DNA of 64,000 bases from positions 1-64,000 of the forward strand of contig JAYPUA010000001.1 in NCBI GenBank assembly GCA_038133845.1, read 5' to 3'. Below, piece after piece: positions 7,075-15,885 of the stretch; positions within the stretch are counted from its first letter, which is position 1; each line of letters begins with the position of its first letter. The position numbers and the translations under genes were made by a program. The notes below the pieces were generated by a model. The model was not told the origin of the DNA and did not search any database. It saw only the letters and a program-made list of their open reading frames with translations. This stretch comes from JAYPUA01 sp038133845 (GTDB taxonomy: Bacteria; SAR324; NAC60-12).

Positions 7075-9395
7075 CACTTTCTGCAGAGCAACAGCGGCTC
7101 CTGAATCCGAGTGAGCACGGGATTACTGCCAAAGACCGGGAGGTTGTGCAGTCGCTCAGTGATTTTTTACCAAGCCGCATCATTGACATGCACACGCACT
7201 TGTACCGTTTCACCGAGGAGCAACAAATATCAGGAACGATTGAAGCGGATGGGATGACGTTGCACTCGACCATGCAGGATTTGCTGGGGCCGCGGGTGGA
7301 GCAATATCTCTCTTTCCCGTTTCCGCTGAAGGACCTGCAGTTTGATTCCGCCAATGCCCACATCTGCGAGGAGTCGCTCAAGCACGAGTTCATTCGCGGA
7401 CTGATGATCATCAAGCCGGAAGACGACCCGGACCAGGTGCGGGCAACCGTTCAAAAGCAGTCGATCTGTGGCTTCAAGTGCTACCATCACTACGCGGCTT
7501 GTGGCGACACGTTTGAGGCCAGCGTTGAAGAGTTCCTTCCGGATTGGGCCTGGGAGATCGCAGACCAGCAGAACCTGATCATCATGCTGCATCTGGTCAA
7601 ATCTCAGGCGCTGAGCGATCCGGACAATCTTGGCTACTTGCGAGATCGGCTAACCCGTTTCAAGAACGCCAGACTGGTCCTGGCTCACTGTGCCCGAGGA
7701 TTTGCTGCCAGAAACACTCTGGAGGGACTGGAGACGGTTCGGCAATTTGAAAACCTCTTTTTTGACACTTCCGCAGTCTGCGAACCTGCGGCAATGGAAG
7801 CCATCATCCGCTCTACGGGGGTGACTCGGTTGATGTACGGCTCCGACTATCCGGTCTCCCAAATGCGGGGCAAGGCGATCAGTCTGGCCAACGGGTTCAG
7901 GTGGTTGAACTCCGGCTCCTCGGATGGTCAGGCCTCATCCTTTGGAGAGTTCACGCTGGTAGGAGTTGAGTCCTTGCTGGCGCTTCAGGTGGCCGCCCGG
8001 TTGTGCTCTCTGCAGGGATCCGATCTCGAGCACATCTTCTACAAGAATGGAGCGTACCTCTTGGGAGGGACAAGAGACTATGACGGCGCTTCCTGCACTC
8101 AGCAGTACGAGCTGGCAAAAAGGTTCATTCCTGGAGGAACCCAGCTGTTCAGCAAGAAGCCGGAGTTGATGGCTCCGGGCTACTGGCCTCCCTACTGTGC
8201 GCAGGCCAACGGGTGTGAGATCATTGACGATGCTGGGAATCGGTTTCTGGACATGGCTTCCAGCGGCTTTCTTTCCTGCATTCTGGGATACGCTGATTCG
8301 GACGTGAATCGTGCCGTCCTGAGGCAGGTCCAGTTAGGCTCGATGTCCTCGCTGTCCAGCTTTAACGAGGTCCGGCTGGCAGAGCGGTTGCTGACGATCC
8401 ACCCTTGGGCCGAGAGGGTGCGCTACGCGCGCACCGGCGGGGAGGCCATGGCGATGGCAGTGAGGATTGCCCGGGCAGTTACCGGGAGGGATAAGGTTGC
8501 GATCTGCGGCTACCACGGATGGCATGACTGGTATCTGGCCGTCAATTTGGGAAAGGATGCGAATGGCCTGAAAGACCACCTGCTTCCGGGGCTGGAGCCC
8601 CTGGGCGTGCCTGCAGGTCTGGAAGGAACGGCCTTCCCGTTCCGTTACAATCAGTTGGAGGAGCTGGAGCAACTGCTCGTGCAGCACCAACTGGCGGCGG
8701 TGGTGATGGAGACCTCCCGGGGGGTTGATCCCGAAGACCAGTTTCTGGAGAGCGTCCGCCGGTTGGCCACACAGCATGGTGCCCGACTGATTTTTGACGA
8801 GATCTCCATTGGTTGGCGCTTGTGCTTAGGAGGGGCCCACTTGAAGTTCAGGGTGGAGCCGGACCTCGCAGTCTTTGCCAAGGCACTGAGCAACGGCTAC
8901 CCGATGGCTGCTGTGATAGGGCGTGAGCCAGAGATGAGGTTTTTTGAGAAGACCTTCATCTCCAGTGCGTATTGGTCGGAGTCGATTGGGCCTGCCGCTG
9001 CACTCGCCGCCGTCGAGAAGATGATGAGTCACGACGTCCCATCTCACCTGAACCACATTGGCACGAACTTTATGGAGCGCTGGCTGGACCTGGGGAGAAC
9101 CTCCGGAATTCCAACCTTTGTCAAGGGGCGTCCGGAGTTGGTTCAGCTGGGCTTTGAGCATGAACAGGCCAATCGACTGATGACTCTGTTCACGCGTTTG
9201 ATGCTGGAGAGGGGGATCATGGCCGGGGCCGGATTCAATCCGACCTTTGCCCACCGAGAGCGCCACCTGGATCAGTTCTTTGAGCAGGCCCATCGGTGCT
9301 TCTCTCAAATCGATGCACAGCTGCAGACCGGGGCAATTGCTGATGAACAAGCGTTTGAGACCAAGCAAACGGGCTTCGCCAGACTAGTGAACTGA
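7068..9395 (+). CDS. Fusion of amidohydrolase-2-like hydrolase with class III (GSAM-like) aminotransferase
   Basis: A 775-residue two-domain enzyme. Residues about 35-290 are an amidohydrolase-2/TIM-barrel metal hydrolase: DMHTH with H42 and H44, LVLAHCARG, and MYGSDYPVSQ near 265. Residues about 340-760 are a PLP-dependent class III aminotransferase close to glutamate-1-semialdehyde aminomutase: GGEAMAMAVRIAR, GYHGWHDWY, FDEISIGWR and the PLP lysine K605 in FAKALSNGYP. Each half is near full length and there is no stop or frameshift between them. A plausible role is hydrolysis of a lactone, amide or related bond followed by transamination of the product. Part of the import/catabolic operon. 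Confidence 0.85.
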   Translation: MVALSAEQQRLLNPSEHGITAKDREVVQSLSDFLPSRIIDMHTHLYRFTEEQQISGTIEADGMTLHSTMQDLLGPRVEQYLSFPFPLKDLQFDSANAHICEESLKHEFIRGLMIIKPEDDPDQVRATVQKQSICGFKCYHHYAACGDTFEASVEEFLPDWAWEIADQQNLIIMLHLVKSQALSDPDNLGYLRDRLTRFKNARLVLAHCARGFAARNTLEGLETVRQFENLFFDTSAVCEPAAMEAIIRSTGVTRLMYGSDYPVSQMRGKAISLANGFRWLNSGSSDGQASSFGEFTLVGVESLLALQVAARLCSLQGSDLEHIFYKNGAYLLGGTRDYDGASCTQQYELAKRFIPGGTQLFSKKPELMAPGYWPPYCAQANGCEIIDDAGNRFLDMASSGFLSCILGYADSDVNRAVLRQVQLGSMSSLSSFNEVRLAERLLTIHPWAERVRYARTGGEAMAMAVRIARAVTGRDKVAICGYHGWHDWYLAVNLGKDANGLKDHLLPGLEPLGVPAGLEGTAFPFRYNQLEELEQLLVQHQLAAVVMETSRGVDPEDQFLESVRRLATQHGARLIFDEISIGWRLCLGGAHLKFRVEPDLAVFAKALSNGYPMAAVIGREPEMRFFEKTFISSAYWSESIGPAAALAAVEKMMSHDVPSHLNHIGTNFMERWLDLGRTSGIPTFVKGRPELVQLGFEHEQANRLMTLFTRLMLERGIMAGAGFNPTFAHRERHLDQFFEQAHRCFSQIDAQLQTGAIADEQAFETKQTGFARLVN

Positions 9396-9488
9396 CGAAT
9401 CAATTTTTGCCAACTTCAATAGAAATTGCCTATGAGATAAACCGGTTACTTCGCTTCAAACTGAATTTAATCCTTAATGAGGTAGACA

Positions 9489-11102
9489 ATGATTCATCGT
9501 ATTCTGCTTTCACTAGCGATCACACTCACCCTGAGCACGCAGATTTGGGCCACGCCCAAGAACAGCAACCCGCTCTCCGATCCACGAGTCCGTCAGGCGA
9601 TCGCCTATGCGATCGATATGGACACCATTCAGGAGACCCTGCTGGAGGGCAAGGCCATTGTGGCAGATAGCCATATTCCAAACGGACCTTTCAAAAAGCC
9701 GGGCCTGCCCAAGTATTCATACGATCCAAACAAGGCGCGCCAGCTGCTGAAAGAGGCGAACTGGAATGCAAGCACAGAACTCGACATGGTCTTTTACTAC
9801 GGAGACCAACTGACCGTGGACTTGATGACTGCGGTGCAGGCCTACCTCGCTGACGTTGGCGTCAAGATGAACTTCCGCAAGTTGGAAGGAGACGTTGGTG
9901 CGCAGCTGTGGACGGCCCCCAAGGATCCCCAAAACGGCCCTTCTGTGGTCACTTGGGACTTGGCCTACGGAGCCCACGGCCCTTTGGCGCTACAAGAGTA
10001 CTTCAGCCGCTACAAGACGGGCGACATGTCCATCTCTCCGGCAGACTCGAAGCTGGATGGAATGATCGATGTCCTGACCAGTACCGCTGATATTACAGAT
10101 CAAAAGAAGATCTTCTTTGAGATCGAAGACCACATGCAAAATCAGCTCTTCACGCTTCCGCTATACTATCAGCAGGCCTTCATTTACGAAGGCAACAAGC
10201 TGAACCGAAATGGCGGGATCTACGGGAACCCCCAGTACAACTATGACTGGGACATCACCAAGTGGACGATCGAGCCAGACGCCAGCGGCAAGATGGTGCT
10301 GAACACCAACACCGGACCGGTCGAGTTCTTTGAGCATCCCTGGTTCAACCCGGGCTTGTTCATCACGAACAAGGTGTTGTTCGATCGGCTGATCACCTGT
10401 GACGGAGGTTTGGCCCCGACTCGTCCAAAGATGGCGAAGTACTTCAATCTGAGCAAGGACGCCAAGACCCTGACCTTCGAGCTGAAGAGCGGCCTGCAGT
10501 GGCATGATGGCACTCCGATCACTGCGGATGAGATCAAGTGGAACATCGAGTTGGCGCTGAAGGTGCCCAACATCATGCCGATCTTCAAGACCACGTTCAG
10601 CTCTCTGGAAGGTGCGGAAGCGTTTGTGAACGGTTCCGCGTCCAGCGTCTCCGGAATTACGACCAGCGGCAACAAGATCACGCTATCCTTTGCTCAGGTT
10701 GATCCCAATGTCCTGCTGACCTTCACGCAGTGGGCTCCGCTCCCCCGCAAGCATCTGGGGAATGTGGACCCGGCGAAGTTCCAGCAGCATCCGTTCTGGC
10801 AAAACCCGGTAGGCTCCGGACCCTACAAGGTCAAGGAGGTCAAGATGAACGACTACCTGATCATGGTGCCGAATGAGAACTACCATGAAGGGGCGGCTCG
10901 GATTGACGAAATCGTGGCGTATCCGAGCAAGGACAACGATGCCAACCTGGTCAAGAATGCCTTGGCAGGCAAGCTTGACTACGGGTTCACCAAGAACGTG
11001 GCAGACGTCAAGGCCTTGGAGGAGATGAATCACATGCGTGTCATCCCGGCAGACATTCCGTACACCCGGATGATCTGGTTCAACAAGTACGCAAAGAACT
11101 AA
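9489..11102 (+). CDS. Dpp/Opp-type ABC substrate-binding protein, circularly permuted
   Basis: A 537-residue secreted binding protein of the SBP_bac_5 (peptide/nickel/sugar) family. Residues 1-21 are a signal peptide ending QIWA. Domain order is reversed: residues 26-260 carry motifs that normally lie in the C-terminal half (SDPRVRQAIAYAIDMD at 30-45, SYDPNKARQLLKEA at 77-90). Residues about 265-537 carry the normal N-terminal half (KTLTFELKSGLQWHDGTPITADEI near 326-349, NPVGSGPYKVKE near 439-450). The protein ends RMIWFNKYAKN, exactly what should precede the NPLSDPRVRQA near its start. A GAGGT ribosome-binding site is present. It feeds the permeases downstream; the ligand is unknown, perhaps a sugar acid. 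Confidence 0.85.
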   Translation: MIHRILLSLAITLTLSTQIWATPKNSNPLSDPRVRQAIAYAIDMDTIQETLLEGKAIVADSHIPNGPFKKPGLPKYSYDPNKARQLLKEANWNASTELDMVFYYGDQLTVDLMTAVQAYLADVGVKMNFRKLEGDVGAQLWTAPKDPQNGPSVVTWDLAYGAHGPLALQEYFSRYKTGDMSISPADSKLDGMIDVLTSTADITDQKKIFFEIEDHMQNQLFTLPLYYQQAFIYEGNKLNRNGGIYGNPQYNYDWDITKWTIEPDASGKMVLNTNTGPVEFFEHPWFNPGLFITNKVLFDRLITCDGGLAPTRPKMAKYFNLSKDAKTLTFELKSGLQWHDGTPITADEIKWNIELALKVPNIMPIFKTTFSSLEGAEAFVNGSASSVSGITTSGNKITLSFAQVDPNVLLTFTQWAPLPRKHLGNVDPAKFQQHPFWQNPVGSGPYKVKEVKMNDYLIMVPNENYHEGAARIDEIVAYPSKDNDANLVKNALAGKLDYGFTKNVADVKALEEMNHMRVIPADIPYTRMIWFNKYAKN

Positions 11103-11118
11103 AACGACCTCCCATTCC

Positions 11119-11148
11119 ACTCGGTTCCGGCTCAGTCTGGAGCCGAGT
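11119..11148 (+). terminator. Intercistronic hairpin between binding protein and permease genes
   Basis: A 10-bp stem (left arm 11119-11128, right arm 11139-11148, one G-U pair) with a 10-base loop, located 17 bases after the binding-protein stop and ending 9 bases before the permease ATG. No T-tract follows. Hairpins here in ABC operons commonly protect the binding-protein mRNA and lower expression of downstream permeases; that role is inferred. Confidence 0.5.
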
Positions 11149-11157
11149 TCATGCTTC

Positions 11158-12117
11158 ATGTTTATTTACTTCATTCGTCGACTCCTCTATCTGGTCCCCA
11201 TGCTTTTGGGGATCAGCTTCCTCATCTATCTGGGCTTGGAGTTGACTCCTGGAGACGTGATCTCCTACCTGCTTCCTCCGGAAGCCATCGCGGACCTGAA
11301 GCCGGAAGAACTGATGGCCATGCGCGAGGCGCTGGGCCTGAACGATCCGTTCCTCCTGCGCTATCTGCGGTGGCTGGGAGGCATCCTCCAAGGGGACTTT
11401 GGCTACAGCCTGGCAAGCGGTGTCCCCATCTCGAAGCTGGTGCTCGATCGAATTCCCGCGACCTTGGAACTCTCTGTGGCCGCGTTGGTCTTCTCCACGA
11501 TATTTGGCGTGATCCTGGGGTCCATCAGTGCCCTGAAGCGCGGGTCGCTTCTGGACAACTCGCTGACCGTGTTTGGGATGATTGGAGTTTCGATTCCGGA
11601 GTTCATTTTTGGGCTGGTGGCCCTGGTCATCTTCGCGCTCAACCTGGAGTGGCTGCCAGTGGGCAAGCGGCTAATGCCCGGATATGACAGCTACTGGGAT
11701 CACATGCCGCACCTGGTGATGCCTGCGATGGTGCTCGGCCTGATCATGACTGCCGGGGTGATGCGCTACACCCGCTCCAGTATGCTTGACTCCCTGAACA
11801 AGGAGTTCATCCGCACCGCCCGCAGCAAGGGGGTTCCGGAGTGGCGGGTCAACTTCGTACATGGCCTCCGGGTGGCGCTTATTCCGGTGGTAGTGCTCAT
11901 CGGGTTTCGTTTGCCGATGCTGATTGGCGGGACCGTGATCATTGAGCAGGTGTTCCAGTGGCCCGGAGTGGGGGACCTGTTCGTCAACGCCGTGCGAGGA
12001 CAAAACTATCCGCTGGTCATGATGATCTCGTTTCTGTCAGTAACGGCGGTCCTGTTTGCCAGCTTCCTGATCGATCTGCTTACCGCCTTGCTGGATCCAA
12101 GGGTGAAACTTGAGTGA
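11158..12117 (+). CDS. ABC transporter permease, DppB type
   Basis: A 319-residue inner-membrane permease with the typical DppB N-terminus (FIYFIRRLLYLVPMLLGISFLIY, first membrane helix about 7-28) and five further helices. The ATPase-contacting EAA loop is visible as IRTARSKGVPEWRVNFVHGLRVALIPV near 218-244. It forms the translocation pore with the next gene product. Length is usual for the family. Located directly after the permuted binding protein. The coding region ends 10 bases before the next start. Confidence 0.93.
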   Translation: MFIYFIRRLLYLVPMLLGISFLIYLGLELTPGDVISYLLPPEAIADLKPEELMAMREALGLNDPFLLRYLRWLGGILQGDFGYSLASGVPISKLVLDRIPATLELSVAALVFSTIFGVILGSISALKRGSLLDNSLTVFGMIGVSIPEFIFGLVALVIFALNLEWLPVGKRLMPGYDSYWDHMPHLVMPAMVLGLIMTAGVMRYTRSSMLDSLNKEFIRTARSKGVPEWRVNFVHGLRVALIPVVVLIGFRLPMLIGGTVIIEQVFQWPGVGDLFVNAVRGQNYPLVMMISFLSVTAVLFASFLIDLLTALLDPRVKLE

Positions 12118-12127
12118 AGGAACGACC

Positions 12128-13048
12128 ATGACACGGCGCCTGACCCGGATGGACAAACGGTTTGACTCGATTCTTGAGCAAACCGAGCAGGGGACCCTGA
12201 AGGCTTCTTCCAGCAATCGAGCCTTGAACAAGCTGGCCAGCAACAAGCTGGCGGTGCTGGGGCTGGCCTTTGTGACCCTGATGATTCTCTCCTCGGTCTT
12301 TGCTCCGTGGGTGACGCAGTACGATCCGCAAAAGGTGGACTTGCGGATGATGCTCAAGCCTCCGAGCACAGATCACATCCTGGGGACCGACAAGATTGGC
12401 CGAGACGTGTTTGCCCGGATCATCTACGGGGGGCGGATTTCAATCCTGGTGGGTTTGGGGAGTGCGTTGGGAGCGGCCTTGATCGGCGTGAGCATCGGGG
12501 CGTATACCGGCTACAAGGGAGGCTGGTGGGACAGCGTCTTTCTGCGAGTCTCGGAGGTCTTCATGTCGTTCCCCCAGATCATCCTGGTGTTGATGCTGGT
12601 GACCATCCTGGGGCAAAGCCTGATGAATCTGATCATTATCTTCACCCTGACAGGCTGGGGGAGCCTGTACCGGCTGACACGGGCGCAGATGCTCTCCTTG
12701 CGTGAGGAGGAGTACGTCCAGGCGCTTCGGGCATTTGGCCTGAGCACATTCACGATCTGTTTCAAGCACATCCTGCCCAATGCCCTGGGGCCGATCATGG
12801 TCAACATCACCTTGAGCACTGCGATGTTCATCCTGCAGGAGGCTGGTTTGAGCTTTCTGGGTCTGGGAGTGCCGCTCAACATTCCCACCTGGGGCAACAT
12901 CCTCAACGTAGCTCAGGATCTGAGAATCCTCCAAAACTACTGGTGGGTCTGGCTGCCTTCCGCAGTGACGATCTCACTCTTTGTCTTGGCCATCAACTTT
13001 GTGGGGGATGGCCTGCGCGACACCACAGACCCCACGATGCAGGGCTGA
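12128..13048 (+). CDS. ABC transporter permease, DppC type
   Basis: A 306-residue permease with an N-terminal cytoplasmic segment and OppC_N-like first helix (LASNKLAVLGLAFVTLMILSSVF). It has the DppC hallmark DHILGTDKIGRDVFARIIYGGRIS and an EAA loop EEEYVQALRAFGLSTFTICFKHILPNALGP. ATG 12128 is chosen because AAGGA sits 6 bases before it; a TTG at 12110 overlapping the previous gene would add six residues. Pairs with the DppB-type subunit to move the substrate across the inner membrane. Confidence 0.92.
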   Translation: MTRRLTRMDKRFDSILEQTEQGTLKASSSNRALNKLASNKLAVLGLAFVTLMILSSVFAPWVTQYDPQKVDLRMMLKPPSTDHILGTDKIGRDVFARIIYGGRISILVGLGSALGAALIGVSIGAYTGYKGGWWDSVFLRVSEVFMSFPQIILVLMLVTILGQSLMNLIIIFTLTGWGSLYRLTRAQMLSLREEEYVQALRAFGLSTFTICFKHILPNALGPIMVNITLSTAMFILQEAGLSFLGLGVPLNIPTWGNILNVAQDLRILQNYWWVWLPSAVTISLFVLAINFVGDGLRDTTDPTMQG

Positions 13049-13050
13049 GC

Positions 13051-14055
13051 ATGACGACGGATCAGAAGGTCTTGAGTGTCCGGGATCTGAAGACCTACAT
13101 CTATGTGAACAACCGCTGCAACAAGGCGTTGGACGGGGTTTCCTTTGATGTCTATCGGGGAAAGACGCTCTGCATTGTGGGAGAGAGCGGGTGTGGAAAG
13201 AGCATCACGGCTTCGAGCATCACGCAGCTTTTGCCCAAGCTGTCTCGAATTGAGTCCGGAGAGATCACCTACCACTCTGAGCGAGGTGATGTCCGGATCG
13301 ACCAACTGGAGCGCAATGGTCCGGAAATGCGGGCGCTGCGTGGTGCGGAGATCTCGATGATCTTCCAGGATCCGATGACGGCGTTGAATCCGGTTTATCG
13401 AATCGGGGCACAGATTTCCGAAGGGCTGCAGTACCACTCAAGGCATACGCTTGCGAAGCTCCGGGAGATCTCCATCGAGCTTCTGCACCAGATGGGCATC
13501 CCGCTCGCGGAGCAGCGTTCGGAGGAGTATCCTCATCAGTTCTCCGGAGGCATGCGCCAGCGTGCGATGATTGCGATGGCCATGTCCTGCAAGCCCAAGA
13601 TCCTGATTGCCGACGAGCCGACAACCGCTCTTGATGTGACGATTCAAGCTCAGATCTTCGAACTCATCGAGGAGTTGAAGCAGCGGCACCAGACAGCGGT
13701 CATTCTGATTACCCACGACATGGGGGTCGTCGCAGAGCTGGCGGATCATGTGGCGGTCATGTACATGGGCAACATTGTGGAACAGGGCACCGTGGACGAG
13801 GTACTCCGGAACCCCGCCCACCCCTACACGGAGGCTCTCCTGAGGTCGATCCCCATCCTGGGAAAGGGGAGAAGTCAGCAGATCACCCCCATCCAGGGCT
13901 CAACGCCGGATCCGTACCACCGCCCCAGAGGCTGCCAGTTTGCCCCTCGCTGTCCATATGCTTCCGAGGCGTGTGAGGTGTTCCCTGAAGCCCAGGCGAT
14001 CAGTGAAACACATGACGTGCTTTGCTGGCACAGCAGAAGGAGGAGCGATGCCTGA
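13051..14055 (+). CDS. ABC transporter ATP-binding protein, DppD/OppD type
   Basis: A 334-residue cytoplasmic ATPase. Walker A GESGCGKS, signature SGGMRQR, Walker B ILIADEPTTALD and the switch histidine in LITHDMG are intact. The C-terminal oligopeptide-type extension has the cysteine-rich CQFAPRCPYASEAC segment that in relatives may bind an Fe-S cluster. ATG 13051, two bases after the DppC-type stop, fits homologues; the in-frame upstream extension is antisense-like noise overlapping the permease gene. Overlaps the next ATPase by 8 bases. Confidence 0.93.
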   Translation: MTTDQKVLSVRDLKTYIYVNNRCNKALDGVSFDVYRGKTLCIVGESGCGKSITASSITQLLPKLSRIESGEITYHSERGDVRIDQLERNGPEMRALRGAEISMIFQDPMTALNPVYRIGAQISEGLQYHSRHTLAKLREISIELLHQMGIPLAEQRSEEYPHQFSGGMRQRAMIAMAMSCKPKILIADEPTTALDVTIQAQIFELIEELKQRHQTAVILITHDMGVVAELADHVAVMYMGNIVEQGTVDEVLRNPAHPYTEALLRSIPILGKGRSQQITPIQGSTPDPYHRPRGCQFAPRCPYASEACEVFPEAQAISETHDVLCWHSRRRSDA

Positions 14056-15064
14056 GCAGGAACCCATTCTTCAAATCAAGGGGCTGCAGACCTACTTCCC
14101 CGTCAAGAAGGGGCTGCTCCGGACAGTTGCGGCCCACGTCAAGGCCGTGGATGGTGTCGATCTGCAGGTTTACCGGGGCGAAACCCTGGGGCTGGTGGGA
14201 GAGAGTGGCTGTGGAAAAACGACCTTGGGTAAATCGATTCTGCAGCTAGTGCAGCCTGTGGGGGGGGAAATTCTTTACCAGGGGAAGGGCCGCACCTACG
14301 ACCTGCTGAACCTGACTCCGGAAGAGTTCAAGCACATCCGCCAGAAGATCCAGATCGTCTTTCAGGATCCCCACTCCTCACTCAACCCCGCATTTACTGT
14401 CTTTGGCTCACTGCAGGACCCGCTCAAACTCTATGGGGTCAAAAAGCGCTCCGAGCGGCGCAAGATCATTGGAGATCTCCTGGAGGCAGTGAACATGCGC
14501 AGAGAGCAGATGGACAACTATCCTCACGAGTTCTCCGGAGGGCAGCGTCAGCGGATTGGCATCGCCCGGGCGCTGTGTGTGGATCCAGAGGTTGTGATCT
14601 GCGATGAGGCTGTGAGCGCACTGGACGTCTCCATCCAGGCTCAGGTCCTTCAACTGTTGCAGGAGATCAAGGAGGCGCGAGGATTGACTTACATCTTCAT
14701 CACGCACGACCTGAGCGTTGTGGAGTACATCAGCGACCGTGTTGCGGTCATGTATCTGGGAAAAATCGTGGAACTTGCAGAAAGCGAGGCACTGTATCGG
14801 ACACCGCGCCACCCCTACACTCAGGCGTTGCTCTCTGCTATCCCAACAGCTGACCTGGACCGAAAGAGCGAGCGTATCGTGCTGGAAGGCGATGTCCCAA
14901 ATCCGGTTTCTCCACCACCCGGTTGCTCCTTTCACCCGCGGTGCCCCAGGTTCCAAACTCTTTCGGAACCCGAGAAGAGGCGCTGCACAGGGGAGGCCCC
15001 GCCGCTTGAGGATGCCTCTTCAGGCACCCAGCCTCATTTTGTCTCTTGCCACTATCCAAGCTGA
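14048..15064 (+). CDS. ABC transporter ATP-binding protein, DppF/OppF type
   Basis: A 338-residue partner ATPase. Walker A GESGCGKT, signature FSGGQRQR, Walker B VVICDEAVSALD and the H-loop ITHDLS are present, followed by the family extension CSFHPRCPRFQ. The Walker B tail reads DEA where DEP is usual, a tolerated variation. The ATG at 14048 has a strong GAAGGAGGAG site just upstream, which decides the start. With the DppD-type protein it forms the heterodimeric motor of the importer. The next gene begins 6 bases after its stop. Confidence 0.93.
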   Translation: MPEQEPILQIKGLQTYFPVKKGLLRTVAAHVKAVDGVDLQVYRGETLGLVGESGCGKTTLGKSILQLVQPVGGEILYQGKGRTYDLLNLTPEEFKHIRQKIQIVFQDPHSSLNPAFTVFGSLQDPLKLYGVKKRSERRKIIGDLLEAVNMRREQMDNYPHEFSGGQRQRIGIARALCVDPEVVICDEAVSALDVSIQAQVLQLLQEIKEARGLTYIFITHDLSVVEYISDRVAVMYLGKIVELAESEALYRTPRHPYTQALLSAIPTADLDRKSERIVLEGDVPNPVSPPPGCSFHPRCPRFQTLSEPEKRRCTGEAPPLEDASSGTQPHFVSCHYPS

Positions 15065-15070
15065 GTGCAA

Positions 15071-15721
15071 ATGGACTTTTCGGAACTGAAGCAGACTCTC
15101 TACAGTGCAGTCGTCTCGGACACCTTGGATGGCATGGGCTATCTGAACCAGGCCTTGAGTTCGGGAATTCGTCCCTTGGACGACAGCATGGTGCTGTGCG
15201 GGCTGGCCCGGGTAGGGATCTACATGAAGATCTATCACGATGATGAGACCGTCAACGTCTATGAGCACGAAATCAGCCTGATCGACAGCCTCCAGCCCAA
15301 TGAGGTGGCGGTCCTGCTCTGTCATCAGCACCACGACATCGCCCCCTGGGGCGAACTGCTCTCCACCCGTTCCAGGTACCTGCAGGCCGCCGGATGCCTG
15401 ACTGACGGATCGGTGCGAGATGTGAAGCGAATTCGGCAGATGGGCTTCCCTGTATTTGCCGGGAACATTGGCCCGCTGGACAGCAAGCATCGAGGAAAGT
15501 TGATGTGGTACGACGTCCCGGGAAAAATTCATGGAGTCGAGGTCCGGAGTGGAGACCTTGTCTTCGGGGATGTTGACGGGGTCGTCATTGTCCCCAAGTC
15601 CATCACGGAAGAGGTTGTGGAAAAGGCGCTGAGGAAAGTTCGTGGAGAAGATCAGGTGCGCGCGATGCTGGAAAACGGCGTGAGCCTGGCTGAAGCATTC
15701 CAGAAGCACGGGGTTTTATGA
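15071..15721 (+). CDS. RraA-like / HMG-CHA aldolase family protein
   Basis: A 216-residue member of the RraA superfamily, which includes regulator-of-RNase-E proteins and metal-dependent class II aldolases for 4-hydroxy-4-methyl-2-oxoglutarate-type acids. The family core is seen as SDTLDGMGY at the N-terminus, the metal/substrate site LTDGSVRDVKRI and VRSGDLVFGDVDGVVIVP. In a catabolic module an aldolase or oxaloacetate-decarboxylase-like role is more plausible than RNase E inhibition. GTG 15065 is an alternative start two codons upstream. Its 3' end runs into a possible GntR-gene remnant. Confidence 0.85.
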   Translation: MDFSELKQTLYSAVVSDTLDGMGYLNQALSSGIRPLDDSMVLCGLARVGIYMKIYHDDETVNVYEHEISLIDSLQPNEVAVLLCHQHHDIAPWGELLSTRSRYLQAAGCLTDGSVRDVKRIRQMGFPVFAGNIGPLDSKHRGKLMWYDVPGKIHGVEVRSGDLVFGDVDGVVIVPKSITEEVVEKALRKVRGEDQVRAMLENGVSLAEAFQKHGVL

Positions 15722-15885
15722 GGAATACTCTGGCCAACTCTTTCGGTGTGGCCTCTCCCGCTTGGGCTTTGGCAAGAGCAAGAAAGCCTTCATCGAGGGT
15801 GAAAGACAGATTCGTAACAGGACCTGGGCGTTTGAGGACCGTAGCTACGATTTTTTTGTTGAACTCCACCGGAGTTTGGGATGAA
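15722..15885 (+). pseudogene. Possible 3' remnant of a GntR/UTRA gene
   Basis: In the frame of the repeated gntR tail, the DNA upstream of copy 2 is open back to 15682 and ends RTWAFEDRSYDFFVELHRSLG before a TGA. The last 14 residues equal those of the GntR protein at 1304. The preceding ~40 residues (including GQLFRC and FIEGERQ) only loosely recall a UTRA C-terminus. There is no start codon context or HTH domain. Probably a decayed or transposed gene end; the part before the exact repeat is uncertain. Confidence 0.45.

Noticed and set aside
15071..15721. True RraA (RNase E inhibitor)
   Set aside because: Only superfamily-level motifs are visible and the gene lies in a sugar-acid operon; an aldolase/decarboxylase role is at least as likely.
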